64,000 nucleotides of DNA from NCBI RefSeq assembly GCF_020921035.1, contig NC_063156.1, positions 2,356,001 through 2,420,000 of the forward strand, in the 5' to 3' direction. The translations under genes were made by a program, and so were the position numbers. Below the pieces are notes generated by a model. The model did no database searches, was not told the DNA's origin, and saw only the letters and a program-made list of their open reading frames with translations. This DNA is from Rhodamnia argentea (Eukaryota > Streptophyta > Magnoliopsida > Myrtales > Myrtaceae). Every line of letters begins with the position of its first letter. Position 1 is the stretch's first letter. Below are positions 13,101-25,560 of the stretch, piece after piece.

Positions 13101-13922
13101 AATGATACTTATTATCACTTGATTGTTTTCCTAAAGCCATCCGAGCCACCATAAGAGATACTCCTACTCAATCTTTTCCCAGGTAAGTATCAACTTCATA
13201 TTGGCATCTCAGTTCTTTGCAAGCATGCTAGGACAATTCAAATCATTTGTATTTTCACATTTGTTCCATACAGTAAAGGTCGCTCTCGATCACCATCTCC
13301 TCGACCTCCTCAGCGATCTGGAACCTTTTCTTTTACCTCCACTGTGCCCAAAAAAGAATTAGGTAAGTCCATGTTACTTTCACTAAGAGTATGCTTGGTG
13401 GCGATCTTTGAGGTTGTTTGGATATTCTTCACGTTCCTGATTTTCTTTGAAACTGCTCCTCTCTCGAATTATCTGTTAAGAGTCTTCTTGATATTTACCT
13501 ATGTAAATCAGATAAACGGACAGTATCACCAAACCGATTCCCACTCTTGCGTTCTGGATCACTCTCGAGCAGACCGGTGACTCCGAAATCGAGTCGGCCG
13601 ACTACCCCCAACCCAAGTAGGCCGACCACTCCAAATCTTTCCATCGTAGGTCGTCGAGTAAGTGTAAAACAATCCTTCTATCCATGTGGCTTATTTGTTG
13701 AATTCTACTGCACCAGATCTGAATCCTGCGAACTGGCATTACTTTTTGCAGTATCCTTCAGAGCCGAGAAAATCTTTTTCGATGCGATTGCATGCGGAGA
13801 GGGAGAATGGTAAGCCGATCGATCAACACCCCAGCAAAAGCAAACGTCTACTCAAGGCTTTGCTTAGTCGCCGCAAGTCAAAGAAGGATGACATGCTATA
13901 TACTTACTTGGATGAATATTGA
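10107..13922 (+). CDS. ABIL: ABI-like protein (ABIL2/3 type), SCAR/WAVE complex subunit
   Basis: Nine coding exons: 10107-10208, 11452-11534, 11646-11796, 12746-12845, 12944-13033, 13137-13182, 13274-13362, 13512-13657 and 13752-13922. All join in frame to 325 residues. The N-terminal conserved region is clear: [20 protein letters not shown], then [20 protein letters not shown], then [15 protein letters not shown] and [15 protein letters not shown] Ser/Pro/Arg-rich linker (PSRPTTPN-type repeats) follows. The conserved C-terminus is [25 protein letters not shown] in two adjoining blocks. ABIL proteins are the Abi subunit of the SCAR/WAVE complex, which activates ARP2/3 actin nucleation in the cytoplasm. 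Length fits Arabidopsis ABIL2/3. A 5'-leader intron (about 9332 to 10074, acceptor GCTGCAG) is likely. Exon 6 is only 46 bp. Confidence 0.92.
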
Positions 13923-15074
13923 GCGATAGAGGATCATCAAACAAAGAAAGGGCACAGATGCAGAGGAAGGAGTATCCAATTGATTTCTCTTCCTTTCTTT
14001 TCTTCTTTTTCAAAGCCATGTTGTTGTCTGATAAATTTATTTTTCCAGCAATAGTTTTTTCGTTTTCACGATCACGGTATGTAGCAACCAGTTTTCTTAT
14101 GTATGCTTACAGCACAACCTCGTGTTATGGTATGTTGCCTGTATACTTTTACATGACCGCCCAGTAAGCAGTACCTGGTGTAAGTATCAACGTTACATAA
14201 TGTCTCATTTCTTGCTCAGATTCTTTGCACGTTTGTGAAATTCATTGGTTGAGTCATGTTGGTTTCCTAGTTCCTGGAAGCATCGTTTGTCATCTCTTTT
14301 GATTCAGAGAAAATCAATGAGCTCATATCCATAGCAAATGATTTGAAGAGAGCTTCATAACAATTGCACAAATTTGCCCCAAATGTCCACCAGGCAGCGT
14401 GCAACACAACTAGGGGGAAATTTATGTCAGGAGCTTATATGTACCAAACACGTTTTGTCTTTTTCCTCGAGTTCTAGAGCAACTCATTTCCAGAGTCCGG
14501 ATTAAACTGAAGGTGCTTATGCTTAAGAAACTTGCAATCAAGATTCACAATTACAATGAAAGGATATTTGCATTAAATTGAAACCTCCTGTTTAAGTTCT
14601 GCCTTAGACGAAAGATAATCTCTGCGATAAATGTTAAAAGGCACATCTAAAAGTGCCTAACCAGCGAGAAAATCTGCTTGAAATCTGCTTGATATGTTTG
14701 CATACTTGGGCTATGGACACTATTTTCTGACCAGGAGATATCAGTCTTCAAAGCACAAAACAGGCGAACACTGTGAGGAGGTATGATCGCTTATCAGTTC
14801 ATCATACCCCCTGGAACTGAATTTGGACATGTTTCTACTTAAGCATTGTAGTTGGATTTGGATATCTGCCAAAAATCTGGAGTTGATGTAGTGTCTTTAC
14901 ACGATTCCATGAAAGCTAAAGAGCAAACTGATACTTCGGCAACCTAAAATTACAAGAAGTATACTACACAAACTGGGGAGACTCATCCTGCAGTTAAAAC
15001 GAATTTCCGAAAGGCCACCTAGAGAAAAGATATCGCGTCGGACGTAACAATTTGCATTCGGTGGATAGCAAGCA
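13923..15074. other. Convergent 3' region between ABIL and Pcc1
   Basis: ABIL (plus) and Pcc1 (minus) run toward each other across this 1.15 kb. It should hold both 3' untranslated regions. No independent gene is visible. Confidence 0.5.
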
Positions 15075-16314
15075 TCACAAAGCCATTCCTCCTCCAAATT
15101 CTTCAATGGTTTTTGTGGCAAGTGTAAGCACATCAACAAAGGAACTGAATGATGCTCGAAGAAATCTCGCCTCGACTGCCTCGAACCGTCTGCCATCGAT
15201 ACAAAGAAGAAACAAAACAGTGAATCGAGTTTGGTCAACTCCTCAACGATGACGAGAACTTGACAGGCACCAATGCTGTTTCTACCCTAAATGCTTATAC
15301 ATATGTGGCAAACAAGAAAGTATAATGAAGAGGGACAGCTATGGCTTCATCTGAGTAGGTACGAGATACACAGAAGACAAAACGAGTCTCAGTTGAGTTT
15401 CTCTCCAGACACATACATACACGTTCATCGATTAGTTAGAAACACCCCCATTATTGTAACTAATAGTTGTTAAGAAGCTCACACTGTAAGCTTTCCATCA
15501 GAAACAGACATGTTCCTCTTCACTTTGTCTGGTTGCAACTGCCATTGAAAGGAAAAAACAACATAAGCAAAATTTAACCAACCATCTACAGATAAAACGC
15601 TGAAGCACGATCAAAGATACCTCTTTATCGACAGCTAATGCTGCATAGACCATGGAAGCTTTCTCATCGGACTCGAAATCTACTTCCAAGTCACTGCAAA
15701 AGGATGTGACTTCAAGAATAAGGGAATTTGCCATACTAGTGTCACAGTTGCAAGGTTCAATATCTGAAATACATGCTCAAAAGTACACTAAGCAGAACTG
15801 GGACATGTCACACAAGCATTCAGGATATGAGAGTTATGAGGTCAATGTGAGGTCTTATTCTAAGTACCACAAGCTATACCCACATTAGATTTGGTGGTTA
15901 TCTTTGCTTGCACTGTATCGCTAAATGTCTACTTACTGTGGAAAACGTTTATCTCAATCTTGAGACTATTTTGAAGCGCGTAGTGATGACGATGATGCAT
16001 GCTAAACATACGCCAAAAGAATTGACCGAGTACACTTGCGGACACAAAGTTAAAAAGATCGAAGACATTCTGTAAAAATCTCATCTTGAATGCGCAAATT
16101 AGAAGAATGCTTTCGCTAAGCTTCTGAAACTTTACACGGTAACTCATGGTAGGCCACGACACCTCAAAAGAAGAAAAAGGAAAGGATTTCATGGGTGGCA
16201 AGATTAGTACGAGATTGATACGGACACTCACTTCAATCGCTAATCCAACATCAACATTTGCAACTTCCCAGTAAAAGACAAGATTAAAGACAAAAGGGAA
16301 ACAAGTGTAAATCA

Positions 16315-16361
<47 letters not shown>

Positions 16362-16397
16362 GCTAAATTCCCAGGGGGTTTTCGCTTGTGCAGCCAT
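15075..16397 (-). CDS. PCC1: Pcc1/LAGE3-like subunit of the EKC/KEOPS complex
   Basis: Four exons on the minus strand: 16397-16360, 15693-15621, 15538-15483 and 15189-15075. They join in frame to 93 residues, the usual Pcc1 size. The N-terminus is MAAQAKTPWEFSCDLEVDF; then come VYAALAVDKELQPDKVKR, MSVSDGKLTV and FEAVEARFLRASFSSFVDVL, ending TIEEFGGGMAL. Pcc1 is the small dimerising subunit of KEOPS, which makes the N6-threonylcarbamoyladenosine of ANN-decoding tRNAs with Kae1/OSGEP. The start is the only ATG giving the WEFSCDLEV sequence. The usual His before FEAVEAR is Arg here, from the exon 3/4 junction. The first donor (TG/GTTTCT) runs straight into a long (CT)n tract. Confidence 0.9.
16318..16356. 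repeat. (GA)n microsatellite at the first splice donor of Pcc1
   Basis: About 20 GA units. On the Pcc1 sense strand it reads (CT)n and begins three bases after the donor GTTTCT of intron 1, so its length could affect splicing of that intron. Confidence 0.85.
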
Positions 16398-17024
16398 TAG
16401 AGCTCTTCCTGCTTCGCAGCTCAAGCTCCGAGCACGTGGGAAGCACAAAACGGAGGCACGACAGGGGAAGACAGCGGTGAGGGTTTAAGCAGAGTGAAAC
16501 GACGAGGCGTATTTTGGGAACGCGGAGAGAGGCGTCGTTTTGGACCTTAAGCCCGAGCGCTGTGGCAGTTCATTATTGGGCCTTGACCCTGAACCCTCCT
16601 AGTCGATATGGTATTGGTCCACAAAATACGATGGGACTTTCAGTACACGAGTTGGCGATTTCGAGAATTAATTTGCCTGAACAAAATTCTACTTAGATCA
16701 AATTAATCAAAATAAATAGTGATGTTCGAATTCAACCTCGAAATGAGAAAAAAAAGAAAAAAGAGAAGCATTTCATTGAATATTTTGCGGGGAAATTCAT
16801 GATACGGAATGAGTTAACATATCGATTTTCCTTTCACGAAGGTTTTTTCCATAGTTTATACATGTAGATGAGGTAACAAAAATATTCGGTGTGAAACCCG
16901 ATTGAAATTTTTGCCTGAGCATCGCAAACCCAAAAGTAATATCACTTGATAGGTATAACGTAATCCGGTAAAAGTCCGAAGTTTTGTGGACAACGACGAG
17001 TGTTGTTAGCCACCCATGGGCACG

Positions 17025-17508
17025 GAGAAAATTGTCTTAGAAGTCTCAAACTTATTGCATTTTGGCCCATTCATATTAAACCTTTTAATTTTGCAATTTA
17101 ACCCCAAATCTTTTTACGTTTCTTCAATTGAGCCCGTTTGACCAATTTTCACTAAAAATAGGCGACGTGGATGCCGGTAATATCACGTAGGATAAACGAC
17201 ATTGTTGTAGTCTATTTTTATATATATATATATATTTTTAAAAAGGCGACCCTTGCAAGAAGTGATAGGAAAAAATGAAAGAAAAAGAAAAAATAAAAAT
17301 AATATTTTTAAAAAGAAATTACCAAAAAATCGTTGGCGTCAACGTCGTCCATCTTACTTGACATTACTTTCCTTCACGTCAACAATTTTCGACTAAAGTT
17401 GGTCGGGCAAAACGTGAAAAAATTTAGGACTCAATTGATAAAATCGAAAAATTCAGGATTGACTTGGCCAAAGTATAATAATTTAGGACGTTTTAGATAA
17501 TTTTCCTC
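17025..17508. repeat. Inverted-repeat element, family copy (about 484 bp)
   Basis: The left end 'gagaaaattgtcttagaag' and the right end 'acgttttagataattttcctc' are reverse complements with mismatches. The inner arms keep 'aaccccaaatctttttacg', 'ggcgacgtggatgccgg' and their counterparts near 17340-17450. A TA-repeat and purine-rich middle replaces the GC-rich core of other copies. No coding sequence is present. Confidence 0.65.
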
Positions 17509-18500
17509 GCAAGCATGATCACAAGACGTGGATGGAAATTTGACATCCTGTTCGAGTATGAGAAAACTACGGGAAAGTAATTCTGATTATTTTTATATTA
17601 TAACTAAGAGATCCGGATATAATTTTTCCTGATAATTATTAGAAAACTAAACAAAAATTCTGCTTTTGATGAGAATAAAAACAAAATCCTCGTTTGTCAA
17701 GGAAGTTTTGACTCCCGGCGTGGGAAGAACGTGGAGGTAAAGAAAGAGATATTCCCGAGGAGCCACGAAAGTATATTCCCACCACTTCGATGGAAATGAT
17801 TGGCCTGCCATGAATTGACCCCAGCTCTCTCTCGCTCTTCTCCTCCTCCTCCTTCCTCTTGGCGAGCAAGAGCAACGCGCACGAGTAATCTTCATCTTCA
17901 TCCTCCATCACCGGCGACCATCTCCGGCAAGTTCACCTCTCTCTCTCTCTCTCTCTCTTGCTCTCTTGAGTATTTTATGTATGGCTCTGTTAAAGTTGCA
18001 TGAAGAGGAGCGTGATCGAGCATCGTTCATGGTTCATCCGTTTCTCTCTTGTTGGATTCTGCTTTCTCCGAGAGAGTTTTTATCCGCGCGCCGTCGTTTT
18101 CCCCTGCTGAACCCGCGATTCCTTTGAGGGAACTGAATCGCATGATTCGTTATCTTCACGACTCTTAAGTTTTGCAGAATTCATCCTTCGCATCGTGAGG
18201 ATTTCTCCCTCTACTTTGATCTGTTCTTTCCCTTTGTTCTTTTCTGCTGCTTTTAGATTCTGGGTTTGCGTTGTTTGGATTTCTTGCACGGTTCATCTGA
18301 TGCAACGGCCAAACTTTTTTGTTTCCCGCCTGATCCATGAGATATTTCAACTGTGTGTTGGCGTTATTTCAATGGGAAAAAAGCCAGCTTCGTCGTTAGA
18401 TTGGTTTGCAAACACCGGAACGCTTCCCCTTTTTAATCTTCTACCCTCCCATTTTGCATGATTAGCTCAGCAGCAGTGTATGCCAGTCGCCTAATAGCCA
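17509..18500. other. CT-rich gene-free stretch, possible transcribed leader
   Basis: Around 17820-18160 the plus strand is rich in CT runs, including (CT)n at 17937-17957. It resembles a 5' leader followed by an intron start ('ctccggcaagttcac'). I could not find coding exons for such a transcript before 20.4 kb, so it may be a non-coding RNA, a gene remnant, or nothing. Confidence 0.25.
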
Positions 18501-18915
18501 GAGAATCACCAAAAAATTTCATAAATTTATTCCAGTTGTATCAATTCAGTCTTAATTTTTAATTTTTGTCAATTCAGTTATAAATCTTTTGCATCTGGCT
18601 AATTTTGGCCTGATAGTGCTGGCTTTGATGTAGACTTTTTTAAATAATAATTTCATTTTTTTATTTTATTATTTTCTTTACTTTTTTTCTGGACTTAGGG
18701 CAGGCAATTATAAAAAATAAAATTATAAAAAAATTAGAAAATGATTTTTAAAAAAAAATCCGGTCAGCAGTGTCACCTCGGTGATTTTTGGCCAAAATTG
18801 GCCGCATAAACTGAATTGACATAAATGCAGTAGGTTTAGGATTGAATTGGCCAAAAAAAAGTTTAAGGCTGAATTGACATGATTGTAATAGGTTTATGAC
18901 TTTTTTGTAATTCTC
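18501..18915. repeat. Inverted-repeat element, family copy (about 415 bp)
   Basis: The left end starts 'gagaatcaccaaaaaatttc' and the right end finishes 'gacttttttgtaattctc', which pair as terminal inverted repeats of about 50 bp. Inside, 'gtatcaattcagtctta' on the left is answered by 'ggattgaattggcc' and 'gctgaattgaca' on the right. The middle is AT-rich. Confidence 0.65.
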
Positions 18916-20135
18916 CTCTGATACCTAATGGTTTTGTTAAGTTTTCGTCGTCTCTTCATCACCTTCTGCCTTATGAAACCTTTGTTCCAGAGTCTCTCTC
19001 TCCTCCATTTCGTTTTCTTGATGGTATCTCCATGCCAGAATTTTAGAACAGGTCCCATCGTTGGCACTTCCATAACATGTTTCCTCAGTCAATCAAAGGT
19101 ATTTTTCTGCCTTAGTTATTAGTTAAAAGTAAAGACATGGTTCAACACTTGGCCGGAGCTAGGAAGGACATTGTGTTGGGTTTCTTAGTATTTGCATTGC
19201 GATTTGGATAAACTTATGACTTTGCATGCTAGGAACATCGAGTTTAGAGACACCAGGATTCAATAATCAGCAGATGTATTTAGAAAGCATTCCATGTTAC
19301 AGAGAGGGACTTTAAGCTTCTCTGTCTCTTAGATGCAAAAATTATTTTTCCGCATCTCGACTCGCACGGAAGACGGAACCCGGAAACTTTGAGTTCCTTC
19401 TTATCCTCCCGTTTGAATAAGTCTGCCCAACGAATTAGCCTCTCTTGTTCTTCTTCACTCCCGAATTTCCATTTGTTGTTGCATAAAATGCTAGTTTGCT
19501 CAACCGAGCCACCTGCTCTGGTAAATAAGAGCGATGCCGATAAGGTAAAAGAATCAGAAAAACCTGCAACATGAAGTCATTAAACACGTGAGATCTCGGA
19601 TAACCACGGGAACAAACATTAAGTTACATGTTGAACGTATTCAATGGCGAAATGGACAATCACCGGTTAAAAAGAGGTTTCTCCGAATGCTGCTATGTCA
19701 GGGAAGCTCCGACTTTGACGGGCTTGAGGCTTCGTATGGCTTTTCTTCCATATTCAAATACCAACACAAACATGCTGAAGAAGTATAGCAGGACAAGATG
19801 TAGCCTCTCTAGCATGCAGTATGTGATAGAGACATCGCTTACTCCTCCGGTGTTACTTACTAATGTGAATTTTGACCTTATCCACCCTGAAAGAAATGTT
19901 GGCAAATTCATCAGTATAGAGATGAGTCAAATTTGTTATTTCCTTGGGACATTGAAAAAAATGCCTATTTCCTCCTGCTGAACCGTTTCAAGCGCTGACC
20001 ATGTTCAGATCTTCAAACATTCTATGTCAGCAGAACTAATGAGCAAAGAGACTTTCAACTATCAATACTGTAAATAGCCTTTAGGATTGCTTTAATTTGT
20101 TCAGGTGAATTTAGATAGATAGCTTTGGTTAGGAG
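18916..20135. other. Gene-free stretch, unrecognised short open frames
   Basis: Open frames near 19389-19574 and 19628-19981 show no domain I know and no supporting splice partners. They could be remains of a decayed gene. Confidence 0.3.
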
Positions 20136-20189
20136 ATGGTCCAAACGCTGAGCCTTAAGAGCATGGTCCAAACGCTGAGCCTTAAGAGC
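20136..20189. repeat. Perfect tandem duplication of a 27-bp unit
   Basis: The unit 'atggtccaaacgctgagcct...' occupies 20136-20162 and is repeated without change at 20163-20189. It lies 236-289 bp beyond the stop of the minus-strand hydrolase gene, probably in its 3' untranslated region or just after it. Confidence 0.9.
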
Positions 20190-20424
20190 TCCGACACAAG
20201 CAGGCTTATAGTCAGGGACTTTCCATGTACAAAAGATGTGTAAGCTTAGGAATTATCGTTTCGGTGTCAGAATAGCATGTATAATGAGCCACCCTAGACA
20301 TTGTGGATCAACAATTCCATCAGAAAAACAGTCGGAAGGTCAAGGAACCATACACTCGTATAGTCCTTCATGAAGAGTCTCTTAGCATTATATTCCATGA
20401 AGTTAGCAACAAGCAAATTTGAGT

Positions 20425-23400
20425 TTATTGAGGACAGAAATGGTTACCGGGTCTTTTCGTGGGCAAGTTTGTCCAGTCCTCTGGGCTGACCTTCATTTCA
20501 GTTGCCTTGATCAACTCAAGAAGAGCTTGATTGACCTGGAAAGTCCGAGGAACTCAATGATTTCCTTGGATATTTCTATTCAATTACCAGATGCCTCGAG
20601 GGCAATGTGGTACACTCAAGTGACCAACGGGATCTCATGCCAAGGAACGGGGAGTTTTGTGGTCTCTTATAGGCATAATTTTGACAACATTCATTGGTAA
20701 TCAATTTGACGAGCCAAAGTATAAATGAGGAAAGCTATAATGATGCACTTCTCTAACATTGTCGTTTCTCAAAATCCCTAGGCCACTAGCTAGTCAGTAC
20801 GATTAATTTTAGTAAACATTCCTAAGACAGACTGAATCTGGGAAATCTTTTGAATCTAATGTAAATCCCATGCAAAAAGTTTAACCCACTATTCTTCATG
20901 TAGTGCAACACCAATAGCGAATTGAGGGAAATTGTAGCACTCTATGAGCCATATAAGTCAACCCTTCCAACATCCAAGTCACTGCAAGAATTTAATTGTT
21001 ACGGACCATAATTCACTCTTTCGAAATTTTCCCCATAGTGTTTCTCCTGTTCTAGTAACCAGTTGCTGGTGGTATGCAGCAACACATAGAACAAAGCTTA
21101 GTCCACCCTTTGACATCCCCATAAAAAATTTTAGTAGAGATAAACCGTTACCTCTTCAGTCCTCTCATGACTCACTAGATGCCCTCCATGAAGGTCTACC
21201 ATTCTAGCGAATGGGTGGAGCTTCTCCGCAAGTCTCCTTGCATAATATATCTGTGCTATGACATCGTGCCTAACAGCAACAAAAATGAAGTTAAATCAGC
21301 ATAGTTTTCTGGGAAACTAACATGTAACATGTAGTCAACTGGGTGCTGGAGGAGAGCCTCCATTAGATATAGCATAGAAAAAACAATATGGAAGACAGAA
21401 GACATTGACATAAGAGACAAGCTGAAGCTGCTTAGAAATTGTATTTTACAAGGATGCCCAACTTATGTATTTGTCATTATGATCAACTTATTATAATCAT
21501 TCAATAATTGGGGGCAGATTTCCTGGGATTACCCAGTTGTGTGTCTTCTGCTTTTATATTGATCGCTCAAGCAATTATAATGTCTGAAATTCTGAACCAA
21601 TTTTCCTCTATTAGGATGTGCTTCTCCCAGCCACTACAGGATCCTCCTTCACAATGCTTCTAATGCTATTGTATACACAAAGTTCAATGTTGGAGCCCTG
21701 AAAGAACAAAAGAAAGGCTTGGCATGTCTATGCTACCTTCCATGGATGACGGACACAAGGAATCCAGTGGAACGGATCATTTCAATCTCTCTCGGGGTCA
21801 TTTTATGTCTCCAGCATGCATTGACTTGACCCTCAAAGCCACAAGGGGATTGCATCCCACTTGCTGATATAGCTTTGACATATTCCTGCATGAGAGTGGA
21901 GTTTCACCTTGAAGTCAACTTTCGACGCCATAACATGTCAGGATCAAATGAGGCAAAAAGGGTCATGTATCAAAGTAACATTCGACCTTATTATCGGGGT
22001 GAGCCAATTATGCAAGTCTAAGCTATGAGCTAAAGATTGGCTTGGAAATTCGGGACAGACTACTCTTCCTAAAAGAGTTTCAAGATGCACTAAGGAATAC
22101 AAATGACAGTCTTAATGCGAGGTGGCTGTTGCAGTGCTCAGACATCCCTCTTTCAGTTCAGTATACAAGAAAACAAACAACCAGAGGAACTTTAAAATCA
22201 TTTGCAGATTTCGTGGATATGCAACCGTTTTATACAAGGCCATGGTATATTCCTTACACATGAAGATTCCAACTCTAATTCGTAGGCAATCTTTCTGACT
22301 TAATGATTGTGTTTTTCTTTTGCAAACCCAATGTTCTAAACATGTTTCGGAAACTTATACTGCTTTCAGGCATATAGCCTTTGAGGTCAGCCTGAAGCCT
22401 TTGAGGTTCAACTTAAATCATGTGCGCCCCCAAAAAGGCACGTCCATTTAACAAAGCCCCTTGACTATTGAATTCACTTCATTTGGTTAGTGTAACAAGT
22501 TAAATGCAGCCCAACTACAAAATTCAACCTAGTCTGGCATCTCTTACTTGGTATAGAATTGCCCTCCTGGTGTTAGACCCTACATACTCATCCAGATACT
22601 CCTGCAGATAAGAAAAGACCAATCAAAGACAGACCAAATGAGATATTTACGAAAAGGGAAATGTATCTAATGTCCCTAGAATCTTTTAATGCATTCCTAC
22701 AGTTGACACCATCACATTGACCGACTTTGAAATTATTTTTTACCGTTGAGTAGTGAGTGTCCAAGTCCACGGCTGCCCTCTGTTCAGGAGTTTTTGCCCT
22801 CAAGAAACGAAATGCAATGGATACCGTTTTCCGGTCAAGCTACAAGGACGAGGAATATGGTCAGCTAAAGCTCATTCGATTAACACATGGGATTTAAACA
22901 AATAATTGGCTTTTGTAGTCGACAGACAATTCAGAGTCAAGTCGACACCAGTCCTGGGTAGCAGTAACTTGCAAAAGGAAGTTCCTTTGAAGAGATAGAG
23001 CGCACCATGCTCAATCGGAATCACCATAGAACTTTGCTACCTCAATATCAGTGTATTTAAATATAATTTGACTACACTGATAGACCGGTGCAACTCGACG
23101 AGTTTAACCATGTGATTATATGGAATTTGGATTATCGAGTGATGTTAGACCAAAAAGAGCTGCCACATGGTAAATTTTTTCCATGTCTATCAATGTAATG
23201 CTCATCCTGTTAATACAGCCTGAATAGACATTATTGCAACATATGCGAGATCTCTTGTTGCCAACATCTAAATCATAAACAACACCCACATTGGGATACT
23301 GTTTAGCGAACATCTAATCAATACAGAAGTGCAGTATCCTGTACATGGGCATGATCGTTGGCACGTATTGCACGTCTACATCCTGCTAGTGCTTGGTGTG

Positions 23401-24907
23401 TGAGTGTATACCTTGAGCTGGTTGCCTTGATGGACATTGACTCAAAGTAAAACATTTTGGAAATTCACAGGCAACTATCAACTCCACACATTGGCATAAC
23501 ATGGTCAAGTATCAGGGTTTACAACTATGATAAAGAGACATTCTACCTTGGGAAAACATTCGTAACCTCCACCAGTTACATTAAGTACAGCTAGTGAAAG
23601 AATTCTGTTGGGCACGATAGCAGCCAGTTTGCAAGCGATCATCGCCCCTGTTTCACAACCAATGTAAAATAAATCATCAGAAAAGAAAAGGGAAACTGCA
23701 CATATTGAGATTCTTGGGACTTTGATTGACCCCCAAAAAATCTAGCCTATGTTCTAACAAATTGGGTTGCTTTTCAAATGCACAAAAAGACACTAAAATG
23801 AAACCTGCATATTGACAAAGTTTAGGTGAAGTGAAGACTCACCCATTGAATGGCCGAAAACATGGGCTTCTTTCCAGCCCAAATGATCCATTATTGCGAT
23901 TGCATCCTTTGCCATTATCTTCGTTCTGCACCAACCGTTCCCAACTTTTATTAAATGAGGAAGTCGACTTTGGCCAGGAACAACAATATTATTTAGTTGG
24001 TTGCGAACATGTATCGCAGGAAAAGTCAAACCAAATCCCGAGTCTTGGCAATTCCACGTTTTACTCGTTCAAACCACGAGGCTCAATCATGCATCAGATG
24101 AGATAATAATTCAGAGATGGATACTTACTCCTGCCTACTTTCAGTAAAGAAATAACGAAGCCATCGTTCCAATGACTCAAATCTCCTACGTAAAAATGTA
24201 GTCAATTTCCTTTCCTCACAGCTGAAACAGCTTTAAAACTTAAAAGTCTAAGCGAAAGATCACCAGAAAGGAGACAACTTCAAATAATTCACTTGCAAGC
24301 GTTGAATCATTTCGAGGTCAATAAAGGCCTGAGTGGAAAGAAGAAGAAGCATCCAATGAAATGCAAGAAAACTACTGTTCCTACGACTTCAGCAATGCCA
24401 ATGCCTCAAACAGACAGACGCAAACGCACAGCAAGAGGCATCATCATCGAGGATCCGACATCGAATAAAATGAAAGAAAAACTCACGTGTACGAGGACTT
24501 CTTGGTGGGTACGGAGCTCCGACCCATGCCGCGATTGTCGAATGCGCAGACCTCGATCCCGCTGCTGTCTCCGCCGCTCTCATTGTCGGCTCCGCCTTCG
24601 ACGGCCGCCGAATCGCCGTCGTTGGGCGCGTCCGTGCCCGTCAATCCCCTAATCTGGGGACCCCAAGACTCGTGGGTCCCAGCCAATCCTGCCCATCGAC
24701 CCCCGCCAAATCAAGAACAATCAATCGGAAACCACCCACATAAAATTCAACCCCTCCCACTCACCCAAAAAACAGAAGAAAAAAGAACCAATCAATGGAA
24801 ACCAGAATGTTATATTTACCGATGATGAGGAGGACTTTGACGGGTCCGCGACCGTAGGTCCGGTAGAAGAGCTTAATGCCATTGTTGCGCACCTCGCAAA
24901 ACGGCAT
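20425..24907 (-). CDS. Alpha/beta hydrolase fold protein
   Basis: Nine minus-strand exons: 24907-24820, 24688-24487, 23925-23843, 23647-23547, 22839-22744, 22601-22548, 21885-21737, 21269-21152 and 20535-20425. They join in frame to 333 residues. The fold's landmarks are present: VKVLLIIG strand, FDNRGMGRSS oxyanion region, nucleophile elbow GHSMG (Ser123), acid turn GRHD (Asp260) and HGGH (His288). No signal peptide or membrane segment is seen, so it is probably cytosolic. The substrate cannot be told from sequence; plant relatives are annotated only as alpha/beta-hydrolases. An Asp/Glu/Gly/Ser-rich insert at residues 48-80, encoded by exon 2, sits between the first strand region and the oxyanion motif. 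All junctions are GT-AG and restore conserved sequence. Confidence 0.9.
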
Positions 24908-25560
24908 CGTGCGTCTCTTCTTTCCCTGGCGGGCGATGGAAGGATCGGAATTTTCGTTTGTTCCTTTGTCTCTTCCCTTCTTCTTGTTCCTTTCGGTTTA
25001 CGGCGCTAGAGAAGATGAGAGCGAAAGGGAGGGATAGGAAATGAATTGGGTCTGCGCGAATGAGTCGTTGAGAAACGCCAGAGAGAGAGAGAGAGGTGAA
25101 AATGGGCACGCGCGCTGGATATGTAGCGATTGATTTCCAGGAAGGGATGGTCGGCTTTCAAAGTCAAAGTTCGACGTCGGGAAGAACAAATTCTGTTTTT
25201 TTTTTTTTTTTTTTAAATATATTATTATTATTGTGTTTTTGGGAAATTGATTAGTTGGCAATGGGGTGGCAAAAAGGCGAAGGATTAGCACCAAACATGC
25301 TCTGCTTTTCTGAATCGTCGATTGTCGTTGCTGTCCTTCGTTTCGGAATCCTTGTTATTTACAATTACAGCCATTATTTATCGTGCTCTTCCCTCGAAAG
25401 TGTTCGAAAAAAGTCCTACTGAGGAATACCTGTCGGATACCTATGTTTGGGATCGAAGGTTACGTTCTTCTTTCCAATTGATCTCGTATAATTCGGTTGC
25501 TAAATTGTCACGATAGATCCCCGGAATTTTTCTCTACTTTTATGATCTTTTTCTTTTAAT
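24908..25560. other. Upstream region of the hydrolase gene
   Basis: It holds the presumed leader and promoter of the minus-strand hydrolase, with a GA run near 25081-25097 and a poly(T) run near 25196-25214. No coding sequence is recognisable. Confidence 0.4.

Noticed and set aside
24293-24825. Plus-strand frames over the first hydrolase exons
   Set aside because: They are reverse-strand shadows of hydrolase exons 1-2 and adjoining intron.
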